Of a DNA stretch of 64,000 bases, positions 1 through 10,357 are shown piece after piece. Source of the DNA: Hevea brasiliensis (taxonomy: Eukaryota > Streptophyta > Magnoliopsida > Malpighiales > Euphorbiaceae); assembly GCF_030052815.1 (NCBI RefSeq), contig NC_079495.1, forward strand, positions 52,864,773-52,928,772, read 5' to 3'. Position 1 is the first letter of the stretch, and each line of letters opens with the position of its first letter. A program made the position numbers and the translations under genes. The notes beneath the pieces are model-generated. The model saw nothing but the letters and a program-made list of their open reading frames with translations. It made no database searches and was not told the origin of the DNA.

Positions 1-649
1 AGTAGTTCTTGCATTTGTGCCTTCAACTCTGCTGGTGCCATTCTGTATGGTGTTATGGAGATTGGATCCACACCAGGAATAACATTAATCTCAAACTGCA
101 CTTCTCTTTCTGGAGGTAATCCCTTCAATTCATCAGGAAACACATATACTGTAGGGATGTCCCTCAATGCTGGACTCCCCACTTGGGTGTCTACCACATG
201 TGCCAAGTATGCTTCACACCCCTTTCTGATCATTTTTCTGGCTAGTGTAGCCGAAATGATGTTTGATGGCAATAGCTGTCTCTCCCCGTGTATTACCACA
301 TCACTGTACTGAGGGAGACCAAAAGTGACTGTCTTTAACCTGCAGTCAATCATGGCGTGATGCCTGGCTAACCAATCTATGCCCAAGATGATATCATAAT
401 CTCTGAAGGTCATTTCAATGAGATCAGACAGAAAAGTATTTCCTTGGATCACCAAAGGACAATCCCTATACATTCTATTAACCCTGACTTCTTGTCCTAG
501 CGGACTTGTTACTAGCACCTCAAAGTCCATTTTTGTACATAGAACAACAATGCAATCAATGATGCTAGCACTCACATTGTGTAAGGCTGGGGCATCCCTT
601 GTACCTCAGCCTCTATAGATTTATCGACTGAACGATCACCCTCTTTCAT
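1..649 (-). pseudogene. A0 chromovirus gag-pol remnant: gag N-terminus fused by deletion to protease C-terminus and RT start
   Basis: Read on the minus strand, an ATG at 649 starts a gag N-terminus (MKEGDRSVDKS...) matching the gag start of element B at 18946. After about 24 codons the sequence jumps, around 570-578, to the region downstream of the protease active site ([14 protein letters not shown], then DYDIILGIDWLARHH). It continues into the RT N-terminus (PYRMAPAELKAQMQELL) and leaves the window. Almost all of gag, the zinc knuckle and the DPGSTH protease motif are missing. Compared with B there are also small in-frame losses: about four residues near VFPDELKGLP and three in the ELK..QMQELL segment. 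The fragment is non-functional. Family assignment rests on close similarity to B. Confidence 0.9.
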
Positions 650-817
650 AGTCAATGCGAGGATCTTAGACCTCCTGAACAAATAACACGAGGAGATTTC
701 CTCCCATTAGTGCATATTTATATGTAATGTACTGTATGTATCAAACAATGACATTGAGCAGTTGTACAATGAAGAAAGAATATTCAAATTACAAGTGAAA
801 ACAGAATTTAAAAACTA

Positions 818-829
818 GCTCTGATACCA
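818..829 (-). other. Primer-binding site of A0 (initiator Met tRNA type)
   Basis: On the minus strand this reads TGGTATCAGAGC, the usual plant LTR-retrotransposon PBS complementary to the 3' end of initiator tRNA-Met. It lies 8 bases inside the LTR edge at 838, so the LTR to its right is the 5' LTR of a minus-strand element. Confidence 0.93.
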
Positions 830-1569
830 CTAAAACATGTCACACCCTACCCCTCTGTAAGGCATAACATGATCCCGTAGTATACCTAATGAATTACCAA
901 CTTTGTCTACTGATAACCCATTAAATACACTACAAAAGATTTTAAAACTTTTCTTACTTCTTTTTACAGTGGTGAGCATTATTTACAGGTGTTAAAAAAT
1001 TTTTTAACTGAAGTGAAACAGCTAACACATTTGAATTATTAGTAATTTCTGTAAAAATTTTGGCGGAGTGCCATCTGTATTTTGAATAAAACAGTTCTTC
1101 AAAAACTTGTAAAAAGCACTTCAAATATATTTCTCAATCTCAAACTCCAACATTTAATCAACATAATATGTTTCTCAATATTTGTCAACTCAAATCCACA
1201 ATAATTTTTCAGTATTTTCAAAGGCTGAGATAAAAGAAATATATCACAATATTTACAAACCAAAATAATTTACAATTTATTTTACAACTTCAATGTACAA
1301 TTTTAATTTACAACTGCTCAAAACCAAGAACACTATATACATACAGTGAACATACAATACAATAAAAAATGCAAAACATGGTATACTCAATATACCCGAT
1401 GATCTCTCAGTGTGGTACTAGCAGTCTAATCTGCTTTCCTGTCAGTCAGTCTACCTGCGATGGCAATAAAAAGCTATCGCTAAGACAATGTCTCAGTTGT
1501 GCACAACATTAACCAAATACAACTTTAAATCACAAATCATAAGTCATATAAATAGTGGATACTTAAAAC

Positions 1570-1822
1570 CATAGTTAAATTCAAAGACAGTGAATGTCAA
1601 TAAGAATTTAAATTCCATTCCACAATATCACAATAAATCTCAATAAATCAAAACATAGTTAAATTCAAAAGACAGTGAATGTCAATAAGAATTTAAACTC
1701 CGTTTCACAATATCACAATAAATCTCAATAAATCAAAACATAGTTAAATTCAAAAGACAGTGAATGTCAATAAGAATTTAAACTCCATTTTACAATATCA
1801 CAATGAATATCAATAAATCACA
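1570..1822. repeat. Tandem triplication of an about 85-bp unit inside the A0 LTR
   Basis: Three head-to-tail copies start at 1570, 1654 and 1739, each opening with CATAGTTAAATTCAAA and containing GACAGTGAATGTCAATAAG. Units two and three differ by only a few bases. The A3 LTR has a shorter version (about 60894-61035, roughly two degenerate units), so copy number varies between members. Confidence 0.9.
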
Positions 1823-4280
1823 CACACAGCTTAATCATGTTCCAAAGTCCAATTCATCCCAAAAGCCGATGGCTAATGAGGAATAACATAGCTAGCTAGC
1901 AATAATATGAGTAGTCATTCTATTCGTCCTCAACAGGCACACACCTCAACACTTCAGCCAGAGAGGGAATTCAATTCATCCCACTAGACAAGCTAGCGAG
2001 GAATTCAATCAATATACATGATAGCTGTGGTTTCAAACCATTTACAATGCTTTTCAATCAATAAGTATCCATCAAATATCATTCAAACAATTTTTCACAA
2101 TTTAAAACAATAATATACAAATAGTCATAATTTATTTCAATTGAAAATTCAAAAGAAATAATTATTGTGCACAAACCTCTGATAAATGTCTCTTGGCTCT
2201 GACTCAGTGTTTCCTTCCTCTTCCCTGAGTCTTTGCTAACTGAAACACACAATTTGAAATGTGTCAGTACTCATTTAAACTGTCTCTAAGAATAAGGCTT
2301 AACACTTAATTTATTGAATTCTATTACTTCCTTAGTCAACCTAAGATGTCGACCCTCGATGTATTCTAGGTGAATTAGGTTTTAATATTATCAATATGTC
2401 ATATTTAATAACCTTTTAGTTTTGGTACATGTTACCCAATTCATTTTCATATATATTGCATTTTATTGCAATTTGCCGGATTTCGGTATATTAATTTGAC
2501 CTAGCCGGATGACCTAGTTCCCTCGATTTTCGGGTTTCGGTCAAAACTAAAAACTTGTAGGTCTATGTCTTATTGCACACGGGGGAAAATTTTAGGTCAT
2601 TCTGAGTTATGTAGACCAATTTATGGTCAATTTACCAATGCTGGACAGAATGTATCAAAATGGTCACTTTAGGTCATTTTTAGGTCACTTTTGGTTCGGC
2701 CAGTTTTTGGACCTGAACTTGTGTAAGCTATTTGACTTGCTTATGGTCATTTCTGGGAGTTGGTGTCTTCATAAGAGTTGTAGATATTTGTCTTAACTAT
2801 TCATGGTAAAAATTTCAGGTCAATTGGACTTGTTCTGAGTGAGTTATGGCCAAAACACTAACTACGGCCTAAATGGTCAATTTTCAGGCTTTCAATGCAC
2901 TAATCCGAATTTGGTCATTTTTCAAGTCACCTTCTAAGCAGAATTTTGGTAAGCTTCCTTCATGAAAGTTGGCACATTTTGTGCCTAGTTTCACCTCCAA
3001 TCGGTCTCATACCAATTGGAGCCACACACTTAAGGTTCTAAGCCAAAACACACACTGCCCTGCTACACACTCTTCATCACATACCAAAGGACACATTCAA
3101 CACTTACCAAGTTATACATCCATGCCAATTCTGGTTTGTACCATAACATAAACACATTTTACTTCACATTGTTAGTCATCTTGGCAGCTTGTAATCACAC
3201 TCAATATGCACATTATAGTACAGAATTTTCCAAGTCCAATTACAAACAATTTAGCCACATAACATAGCTCATTTACATGTCCAAACTCAAACCTTTATAC
3301 ACATATACATGCTGCCATAACAAGCACCATAATTCAACAATATAATTCCATAAACCAAACCATGAAATAACATATTTTGATTTACATTTCAAAGTTGCTG
3401 ATTGTACATCTCTTCCAATTAATTTCCAAGCTACTATCACATACATCTAGTATACATTGTCCAATTTATTCCTACACACATAAACACTTACATCAACACT
3501 TTAATCTACCATTTACATGCAAGGATAAACTGCTCTTATTGAAGTTCCATGGCTGTCAAAAATGTACCTCTCCCTTAACTCATCAAACGTCAAAAATCCT
3601 TCCACAATTCAACTACCCATAACATCCCTTCAAGGTTTAATGAAATAAGCATAAAAAATACATACTTACCACTTTTGAAATTCTTCAAAACCTCACCAAA
3701 ACTTGATTTTCTTGCTGCCTATCTACTGCCCAAGTTGTATAGAACAACTTTAGTGAAGAAAAATGTAAGAAAATTAGCTTGCAGATGAAGGAGTGAAGCT
3801 TGCATGGAGCTTGGAAAGGTTTTGGCCATGGAGGTTTCTCTCACTTTAATTTCGGCTGGTTGTCTTAAAGATTGAAGATGATGGAATCTTCTGTCCAAAG
3901 CTGATTAAAACTCCACTTAGGTGGTGTTAGTGGAGCACTAATAAAAGTTTAATATTTGTTTAATCAAAGTTTTCACAATTCCCACATTTAACTCCTATCT
4001 TTTGCTATTTAAATTAGGTAACACCAATTTAATTTTTCATGACATTTTCCTAGTGTAACATCATTTATTTTTAATGGACATTTAGGTCAAAAGACAACTC
4101 GGGGTGTCAAATGACCACAATGCCCCTGTTCGGGTTGCATTCTCGATTTTTTGATAACACTGAGTTTTGTCGTTTTCTCGATTTCCTGTTTTTCTTTATA
4201 CTTTAATAGACATTTATTTAAGTCCTAAAAACATTTTCCAAGGTTCCCCACGATCCAGGGCTAGTCAACGATCCACGTCG

Positions 4281-4331
4281 CAACTTCCCGGTGCGGTCAC
4301 CCATCGCTAGGGTTCTCGGCTCATTTAACTT
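4281..4331 (-). promoter_or_regulatory. 5S-rRNA-like A-box/C-box segment in the A0 LTR
   Basis: Minus strand: AAGTTAAATGAGCC, then CCCTAGCGATGGGTGACC, then CCGGGAAGTTGCG. It resembles the plant 5S rRNA internal control region with a shortened A-to-C spacing. Similarity is seen by eye; promoter activity is not shown. Confidence 0.6.
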
Positions 4332-4506
4332 GGTTACATTTCATTGCTATTATTTTCCCTTTATTTTTCTTGTATTTTATTTTCTTGTATTTCATTATTT
4401 TATGTCTCCTCATCCATATCTAAGTGTAGTTCTAGGCATCCTAGCTGTCCGGACAACACTGGTCATCGGAACAGTAGAATGCACTATCGAACATAGGGGT
4501 GTTACA

Positions 4507-5698
4507 AGTAAAACTCAACTCAACTCAACTCAACTAAGCCTTTATCCCAAAAATTTGGGGTCGGCCATATGGATTCGCTTTCTCCACTCTAAACGATTTT
4601 GTGTTAAATCCTCAAAAATTTGTAATGTTTCTAGGTCATGTTGTACTACTCTCCTCCAAGTCCATTTATGTCTACCCCTTTTTTTCTTTCTATCCTCTAA
4701 CCTAATGTGCTCTACTTGTCTAACTGGAGCCTCCGTATGTCTATGCTTCACATGACCAAACCACCTCAATCTCCCTTCTCTCAACTTATCCTCAATTGGT
4801 ACCACTCCTACCTTTTCTCTAATACTCTCATTACAGACTTTATCTAGTCTAGTATGGCCACTCATCTACCTTAACATTCTTATCTCTGCAACTCTTATCT
4901 TAGACGCATACGACTCCTTTAATGCCCAACGCTCACTACCATATAACATAGCCAGTCATGTAGCTGTACGGTAAAATTTTCCTTTCAAGTTATTGGGAAT
5001 CTTGCTATCACATAAAACTCCCGTGGCATATCTCCACTTCAACCATCCGGCTTTAATCCTATGACTAACATCCTCCTCACATCCCCCATCTACTTGAAGG
5101 ACTGAGCTGAGATATTTAAAGTGATTACTTTGGGACAGTACCACTCCATCCAAACTAACTCCTTCCCTATCACCAGTTTGGCCTTCACTAAACTTGTAAT
5201 GCATGTATTCTATCTTCGTTCTACTTAACTTAAAGCCCTTTGACTCTAGAGTACTTCTCCAAAGCTCTAGCTTTCTATTGACTCCTTCTCGCGTCTCATT
5301 TATCAGAACAATATCATCCGCAAACATTATGCACCAAGGAATACTCTCTTGTATATGTTTTATCAATTCATCTAAAACTAATGTAAAAAGGTAAGGGCTT
5401 ATAGCTGATTCTTGGTGTAATCCAATTGAGATCGAAAAATCTCTTGTATCCCCTCCCACTGTGCGCACAATAGTAGTTACTCCTTCATACATATCTTTCA
5501 ACACTTGTATGTACCTAATAGATACCCTCTTTTGTTCTAACACACTCCATAGGACATCTCTTGGAACACTATCATAAGCCTTCTCCAAATCAATAAAAAC
5601 CATGTGTAGATCTTTCTTCACATCTTCATATTTCTCCATCAAGCTTCTAATGAGAAAGTTCGCTTCCATAGTTGAACAATCGGGCATCAAGCCAAATT
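4507..5698 (-). mobile_element. 5'-truncated RTE-clade LINE with a (TTGAG)n tail
   Basis: The minus-strand 3' end carries four copies of the pentamer seen as CTCAA on the plus strand (from 4514), followed inward by the TTTGGGATAAAGGC signature common to plant RTE LINEs. RTE elements end in short tandem repeats rather than poly(A). Homology starts abruptly near 5698, inside the RT domain, so about two thirds of the element is missing, as expected of incomplete target-primed reverse transcription. It interrupts LTR X2. The neighbouring A0 LTR abuts its tail, so a clean target-site duplication cannot be read. Confidence 0.85.
4542..5698 (-). pseudogene. RTE-type LINE reverse transcriptase, C-terminal part
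   Basis: One frame runs from QFGLMPDCSTMEANFLIRSL through MVFIDLEKAYDSVPRDVLW (RT block with the first catalytic Asp), SISIGLHQESAISPYLF, and the catalytic FADDIVLI. It ends in the C-terminal RLRWFGHVKHR and DRKKKRGRHK segments. Two in-frame stops interrupt it: one at 4956-4958 and one at 4866-4868, the latter probably a Trp codon changed to TAG. The endonuclease domain and RT N-terminus are absent, so the copy is dead. The RT catalytic Asp pair is still present. Confidence 0.88.
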
Positions 5699-8696
5699 GA
5701 TGTAATAAATGATAATATTTAAAATTTGAAAAGGTTGGGATAATTTTAACATTATAAGACAAAATAACAAAAAAAAAAAAAGGAAAAAGGTCTTATTCTT
5801 CTTTGTGAGCCATCCCAACCCTCTCTCTCTCTTCTTTCACCTATTTCCTCCATTAAAGCTTATTTTAAGCTTTTTTAAACCCTAAAATTTGCCATAAACT
5901 CCCTAAATCCCTTGGCTAAAACTTGTAATTGAGCTTTGGTAAGAAGATTGGAGACAGAAAAATTCAAGAAGGAAGTGGGAAAGTGTAGAAGGAAAAGCTA
6001 CACAAAAAGTTTAGTAGTAATTCTCCTAATTTCTCTCCAAATTTATGTTTAAGCACTTTAAACAAGTTGGAAATTGTTGAAAATAAAACAAAAATGACAT
6101 GTTAAGGGACATAGTGAAATTTGACAACCATGAGTACTTGAGGGAAATGTTGTGCTTGAATGTAATTAACCTTATACACAAGTTTAATTAAGTAAAGGTG
6201 ATTATAAGCTTTAATTTGAATGAATTGAGTTAATTGGTGAATTAGGGTTCTTAGCCATTGAAATTTTGGGGAAAATTTGGGAATTTGGGGAATTGATGCA
6301 ATTTGACCTAATTGAGGCTTAAATTGGTCAATTGGTGTGAAAAGAAGTGTGATTGCATGATTGAAATTGGAATGGAGTTGGGTATGGTAATGGTCAAATC
6401 TGGATAGCCTGACCATGGTCCACTTAAATGGCCATAATTGAAATTCTATTACTCCAATTGGTGTGAGGCCAATTGGAGATGAAAATTAAGACCCAAAGCT
6501 ATAATTTTCATGCAGAAACCTAGCCTTAAAACTATAACACCCTAGGCAAATCCCACATCGGCAAAACACGGGAGAGATGTTGGGTTTATAAGTTGGCGGT
6601 TCGTAACCCCTAGTGACGTGTTTTAAAACTGTGAGGGCTTCAGCCCAGAGAGGACAACATCACTAGTGGGCCGGGCCGTTACATTTGTGGTATCAGAGCC
6701 GCTCCGCGTGCAACCTTGAGTGATGGTGGGGCAAATGACCTAATTTTTATACCAATGGAAAGCTTAGACATATTAGAACAATTTTCATTAGAATACAAAT
6801 CCAAATTCAGACCATAACCTAGTCAAATTGCCAACCAAAATTGGTCCCTCAAATCTGCCAAAACCAAAATTGTGCCTAGAATTCTGGATTTTATCAATCT
6901 GGCCAGCCACATTAGAAATAGCATAACTTGAGCTAAAAAACTCTAAATGGAGTGATTCAAAAAGAGAATTAAAGCTAAGACATTAAGGAACAACTTTGAT
7001 GAAGGAAAGTTGGCCAAATTTCCACTGTAGAAGGTCCAATAGAATAGTAAAATCAAGTGACCCATAATTGAAAATTTGTAATTTCTCCTAGGAAATTTTG
7101 AATTTAATTTGGCAATCAATGCCAATAAAAAAGTGACTCAAAATGTGGTATGTGGGTGTAATTAGAATTAGCATATCTATTTAGTATGAAAAAGTCAATA
7201 TTTTGACCAATTGGTTAAATGAATAGTAACCATAAACATACCACATACAAAGAATTCAATTTTTAAGGGAAATTGTGAGAGACATTTAGAATGCATACAT
7301 TTAAGTGTTGGATTAATTATGGAAATGCGTTGGATGACTATTGAAATGCCTTAAATTGTATATTTCAGTGGAGAAAGAAACTAGGAAAGATAAGGATAAC
7401 ATGAGTCAAGGCAGTGAGGCGACTCATTAAAGGTTTATGCATAATAAATTTTAACTTCTTGTTTTCTACTTGAAAACTCTTTTGAATGTATACTGTGAAT
7501 AAATTGTGTTTATTATGGGTTTGTTAAATGTTGTGTTGCTCATTTTGTTAATAGAAATTGGAAATAGAAATTGATTAGTGTTTTGCATGAAATGTTTGAA
7601 TGAATTTGGTTTCGGATTCACACTTAGCATGGCAGTATCATTGTATTTCTCCTCCATTTATGGGGTTGAGATAGACTATATTCCTCCCTCTCTGGCTTGC
7701 CAATTGAGGTTGAGATCGGATGAGTACTCATATAGCTAGCTAGCCACCTCCCTCATTAATTTCGATTAGTGGGGTTGAGATTGCTTTATCGTGGTGTAAA
7801 ACACGGCATTGATCAGAAATTTTGTGTCATGACCAAAGTTGTGTAGTAATGGGGCAACACTGTGATTTTTGAATTATTTTGATAAAATGGGATTTTTAAA
7901 TGTGACATCAATTGTGTGAAATTTGATTGAAAAAGGTTTTAAATTTTTGTTTATCCATGAATGCCTTTAAATTCAGTAACTTTAAATTTTATTGTGCACC
8001 ACTGAGTAAAAATTAATCAGCGATAGCTTTTATTTGCTGTCGCAGATAGGGAAAAGGACAAAGCAGTAGAGTGAGCTGCTGCTGTGACAAAGGAGTATAT
8101 TTTGAGGATTTTGTCCGAGCATATTGTTTATACCCTTGCAATCTATTTTGATGTAATATTTTGTTCATATGTATCTATTGTATTAGTTGAGCAGTTGTAC
8201 AGTAAATATTATAATGACGCTATTATTGGTTTCCTTTCATTGTACTTTAGACTTTTGTATGTAAATGAGTTTAAAAGAAATAAAACTGATGTTATTTTTA
8301 AATGTGTTGAATTGAGAATGGATGGATATTGAAAATATATTGAGTTGGTGATGATTGAAATGAATTTGTGTTGAATTGAGACTTGGTGAAGTTGTGGTTG
8401 AGAAAAATACTTTGGAAATGTTTTGTTTGTAGGATTTGAAGAATTGTTTTCTTAAAATACTGCAGACACTCTGCCGAAATTTTTATAAAATTTGCAAAAA
8501 ATAAATTTGACTAAATTTCTCATCCATAATTTAAACTCCAATTAAAGGCTTTTAAATAATTTACCATTTAAAATGAATTGAAATTGTTTAAAATCCCTTC
8601 TAGTATATTTAATAGGTTATCAGTAGACGAAGTTTGATAATTCATTAGGTATACTACAAGATCATGTTATGCCTTACAGAGGGGTAAGGTGTGACA
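5699..8696 (+). repeat. X2: 3' part of a plus-strand chromovirus LTR
   Basis: Ends in GGATCATGTTATGCC-like sequence, then GGGGTAAGGTGTGACA at 8696, the U5 end shared by families A, B and X. Much of it is collinear with LTR X: the CTCCTCCAT...GGGGTTGAGAT block at 7648-7790 matches 14908-15060, including the palindromic GCTAGCTAGC. The 5' part is missing because the LINE and A0 lie at its left. It contains the CTCCAATTGG/CCAATTGGAG inverted repeat (6452-6478) and a TRIM insertion at 6533. No PBS follows the LTR end, so this is a 3' LTR, a solo LTR or a truncated copy. Confidence 0.8.
6533..6735 (+). mobile_element. Small TRIM fragment: 151-bp LTR, PBS and start of internal region
   Basis: The LTR runs 6533-6683, from TATAACACCC (TG changed to TA) to GGCCGTTACA. 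It is followed by the PBS TGGTATCAGAGC at 6688-6699 and an internal segment GATGGTGGGGCAAA ending about 6735. The LTR holds the TAGGCAAATCCCACATCGGC motif and a TATA-like TTTATAAG near 6586. The internal segment and the CCCACATCGGC block match those of the Cassandra element at 38151-38787, but no 5S-like domain is present. The second LTR is missing. The chromovirus LTR sequence resumes at CAAATGACC. Confidence 0.75.
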
Positions 8697-8774
8697 AGGG
8701 ATGCTCTTAATATAATAAAAATATAAATAACATTAAAATTATAAAAATAATCAATATCTAACTCACATTTTGGT
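8697..8774. other. 78-bp AT-rich spacer between two same-family LTRs
   Basis: Sequence between the CA end of X2 and the start of LTR X. It is A/T-rich with no PBS, polypurine tract or coding potential. It may be host sequence or the residue of an internal region after deletion. Confidence 0.6.
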
Positions 8775-10357
8775 TATAACACCCTCATACTAAGTAGTTT
8801 GTACATTCTACTGTTTCGATGACTAGTGTCTGTCCAGATAGTTAGAATATTTAGAACCATATCAAAGTCACCTAGAAAAGCTATAATAAAAATTAATAGA
8901 AATTATATGAAGGTAAAATGGAAATAAGAAAAACCAAGTATAATCGGTTAAATGAGCCAAGGTCCCGGCGATGAGTGATCGAGCCGGGAAGTGACTGTGA
9001 GCTCAGTTGCTACCATAAATTCATATGGAACCCTATGACACTCCAAGCCTAGGGATAATTGCGAAACTATTGGAAACTAGAAAACCATAGAGAAGAATAG
9101 AGAATAAGTTCAAATAAGTGAATCAGGGCTTAAAGACTCGTTGGGCAATATTAAAAGATGGAGTATAACCGATGAGGGACATTTTGGTCAATTCACTCTT
9201 AGAGGTGACTCTTAACCCAAATGTCCATTAAAATGCATGAGATTAAAATAGTGAAAAATACTTAAAAATATAAAGACATGAGTAAGGAAAAGAAAATTTG
9301 GAAATAAAAGTGTTAAATTTTAATGGATTTATGACATCATCAAGATGTAAGCATTACACAATTAAAAATTTAATTTTTAAAACTTAAATTTGACACTTAT
9401 CTACATTAAAAGATGAAGACAAAAGAAAATAATTAAATAAAAAATCTTCATCTTCTCTCTTATCATGGCCGGCCACCATGCTTGCTCCCCCTTCCACCAT
9501 TGTTAACTCTTACAAGCTTGATCTTCCTCTCTTTTTCACCATAAAGACCCTAACTTCTAACATTAAAGTTTGATTTTAAACCTTGTTAGAGTGATTAGGA
9601 ACAAAAAGAAGAAGAAAAAAAGGAGATTTGGAGAACTAGAAAATTCATAAATTAAGGTATGTATAAATTAGTTTTAAATTCTTGAATATTACTTGAAATT
9701 TAGTTGAGATGCATAGAAATTATGAAGAAAATGAAGAAAATTTTGTATGAATGGTGGGTAAGGAATTCGGCCAGCATGAGGGGTATTAGGGTTTGATGGA
9801 ATTGAACATGAAATTATGCTTAAATGAGGATGTGAACATGATTTGGGTAGTAATTGCATGAGTTAGGGATGATGAGAGCTTAGGGTTTATGGAACTTAGG
9901 GATTTTATGATATGTTGACCAATTAGTGTTTGTAATACTTAATTATGGTCATTTAGTGTGCTTATAATGGAGAATTAATGAATGGAATTGAGATAAGTGA
10001 GGTATGTTGAGTTGCTGAATTCTAGACCAATGAGTCCAGCAAGGTTAGATGGCTATAAGTTGAATTGTGTTGCTCCAATTGGTGTGATGCCAATTGGATA
10101 TGAAATTAGGGTCATAATTCCATATTTTTTATGGAGAAACCTTGCCCAAAAATTGACCCCAAGTTGACCTAAAATTGGCTTGAATCTAGAATTGGTGTTT
10201 TGATTTTGGACAGAATTGACCAAATGAACAGTACATGTTCAAATGGCTATAACTTTGTGTAGAGAGGTCCAAATGACCTGATTCTTGAACCCATGGAAAG
10301 CTTAGACATAGTAGAACAACTTTTATGAAGAATAGAAACCCAAATTCTGACTATAGC
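8775..10357 (+). repeat. LTR X, segment 1 (outermost LTR of the right-hand nest)
   Basis: Starts TATAACACCC (TG mutated to TA) with the family landmarks TACATTCTACTGTTTC and GTCCAGATAG, then the 5S-like segment at 8946-8995 and the CCAATTGG inverted repeat near 10074-10098. It breaks off at the ATAGC target site (10353-10357) where solo LTR A2 entered, and resumes at 14058. No coding sequence. Confidence 0.8.
8946..8995 (+). promoter_or_regulatory. 5S-rRNA-like segment in LTR X
   Basis: GGTTAAATGAGCC, a short spacer, CGATGAGTGATC, then CCGGGAAGTGAC. A degenerate version of the A-box/C-box-like block seen in the other LTRs (GATGGGTGACC has two changes here). Confidence 0.5.

Larger units (their letters stand above)
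838..4506 (-). repeat. A0 5' LTR, family A chromovirus (3669 bp)
   Basis: The left edge TGTCACACCC abuts the PBS region and the right edge is GGGGTGTTACA, so on the minus strand the LTR runs TGTAACACCCC...GTGTGACA with TG/CA ends. It is collinear with A3 (60188-63870) over essentially its whole length and more distantly with A2, A4 and A1. Internal landmarks are a 5S-rRNA-like segment (4281-4331), the CCAATTGG inverted repeat (2995-3021), a GATGGC/GCTATCGC hairpin near 1460 and an 85-bp tandem triplication (1570-1822). No long ORF is present; ORFs called inside it are chance frames. The partner 3' LTR lies beyond the left edge. Confidence 0.9.

Noticed and set aside
1540..1830. Possible CRISPR-like array (regular 85-bp repeats)
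   Set aside because: Units are contiguous with no unique spacers and lie in a plant LTR; this is a simple tandem triplication.
6102..6416. A 104-codon minus-strand ORF
   Set aside because: It is inside LTR X2, in a region rich in AATTGG and GGAATTTGGG words, and is not conserved in LTR X.
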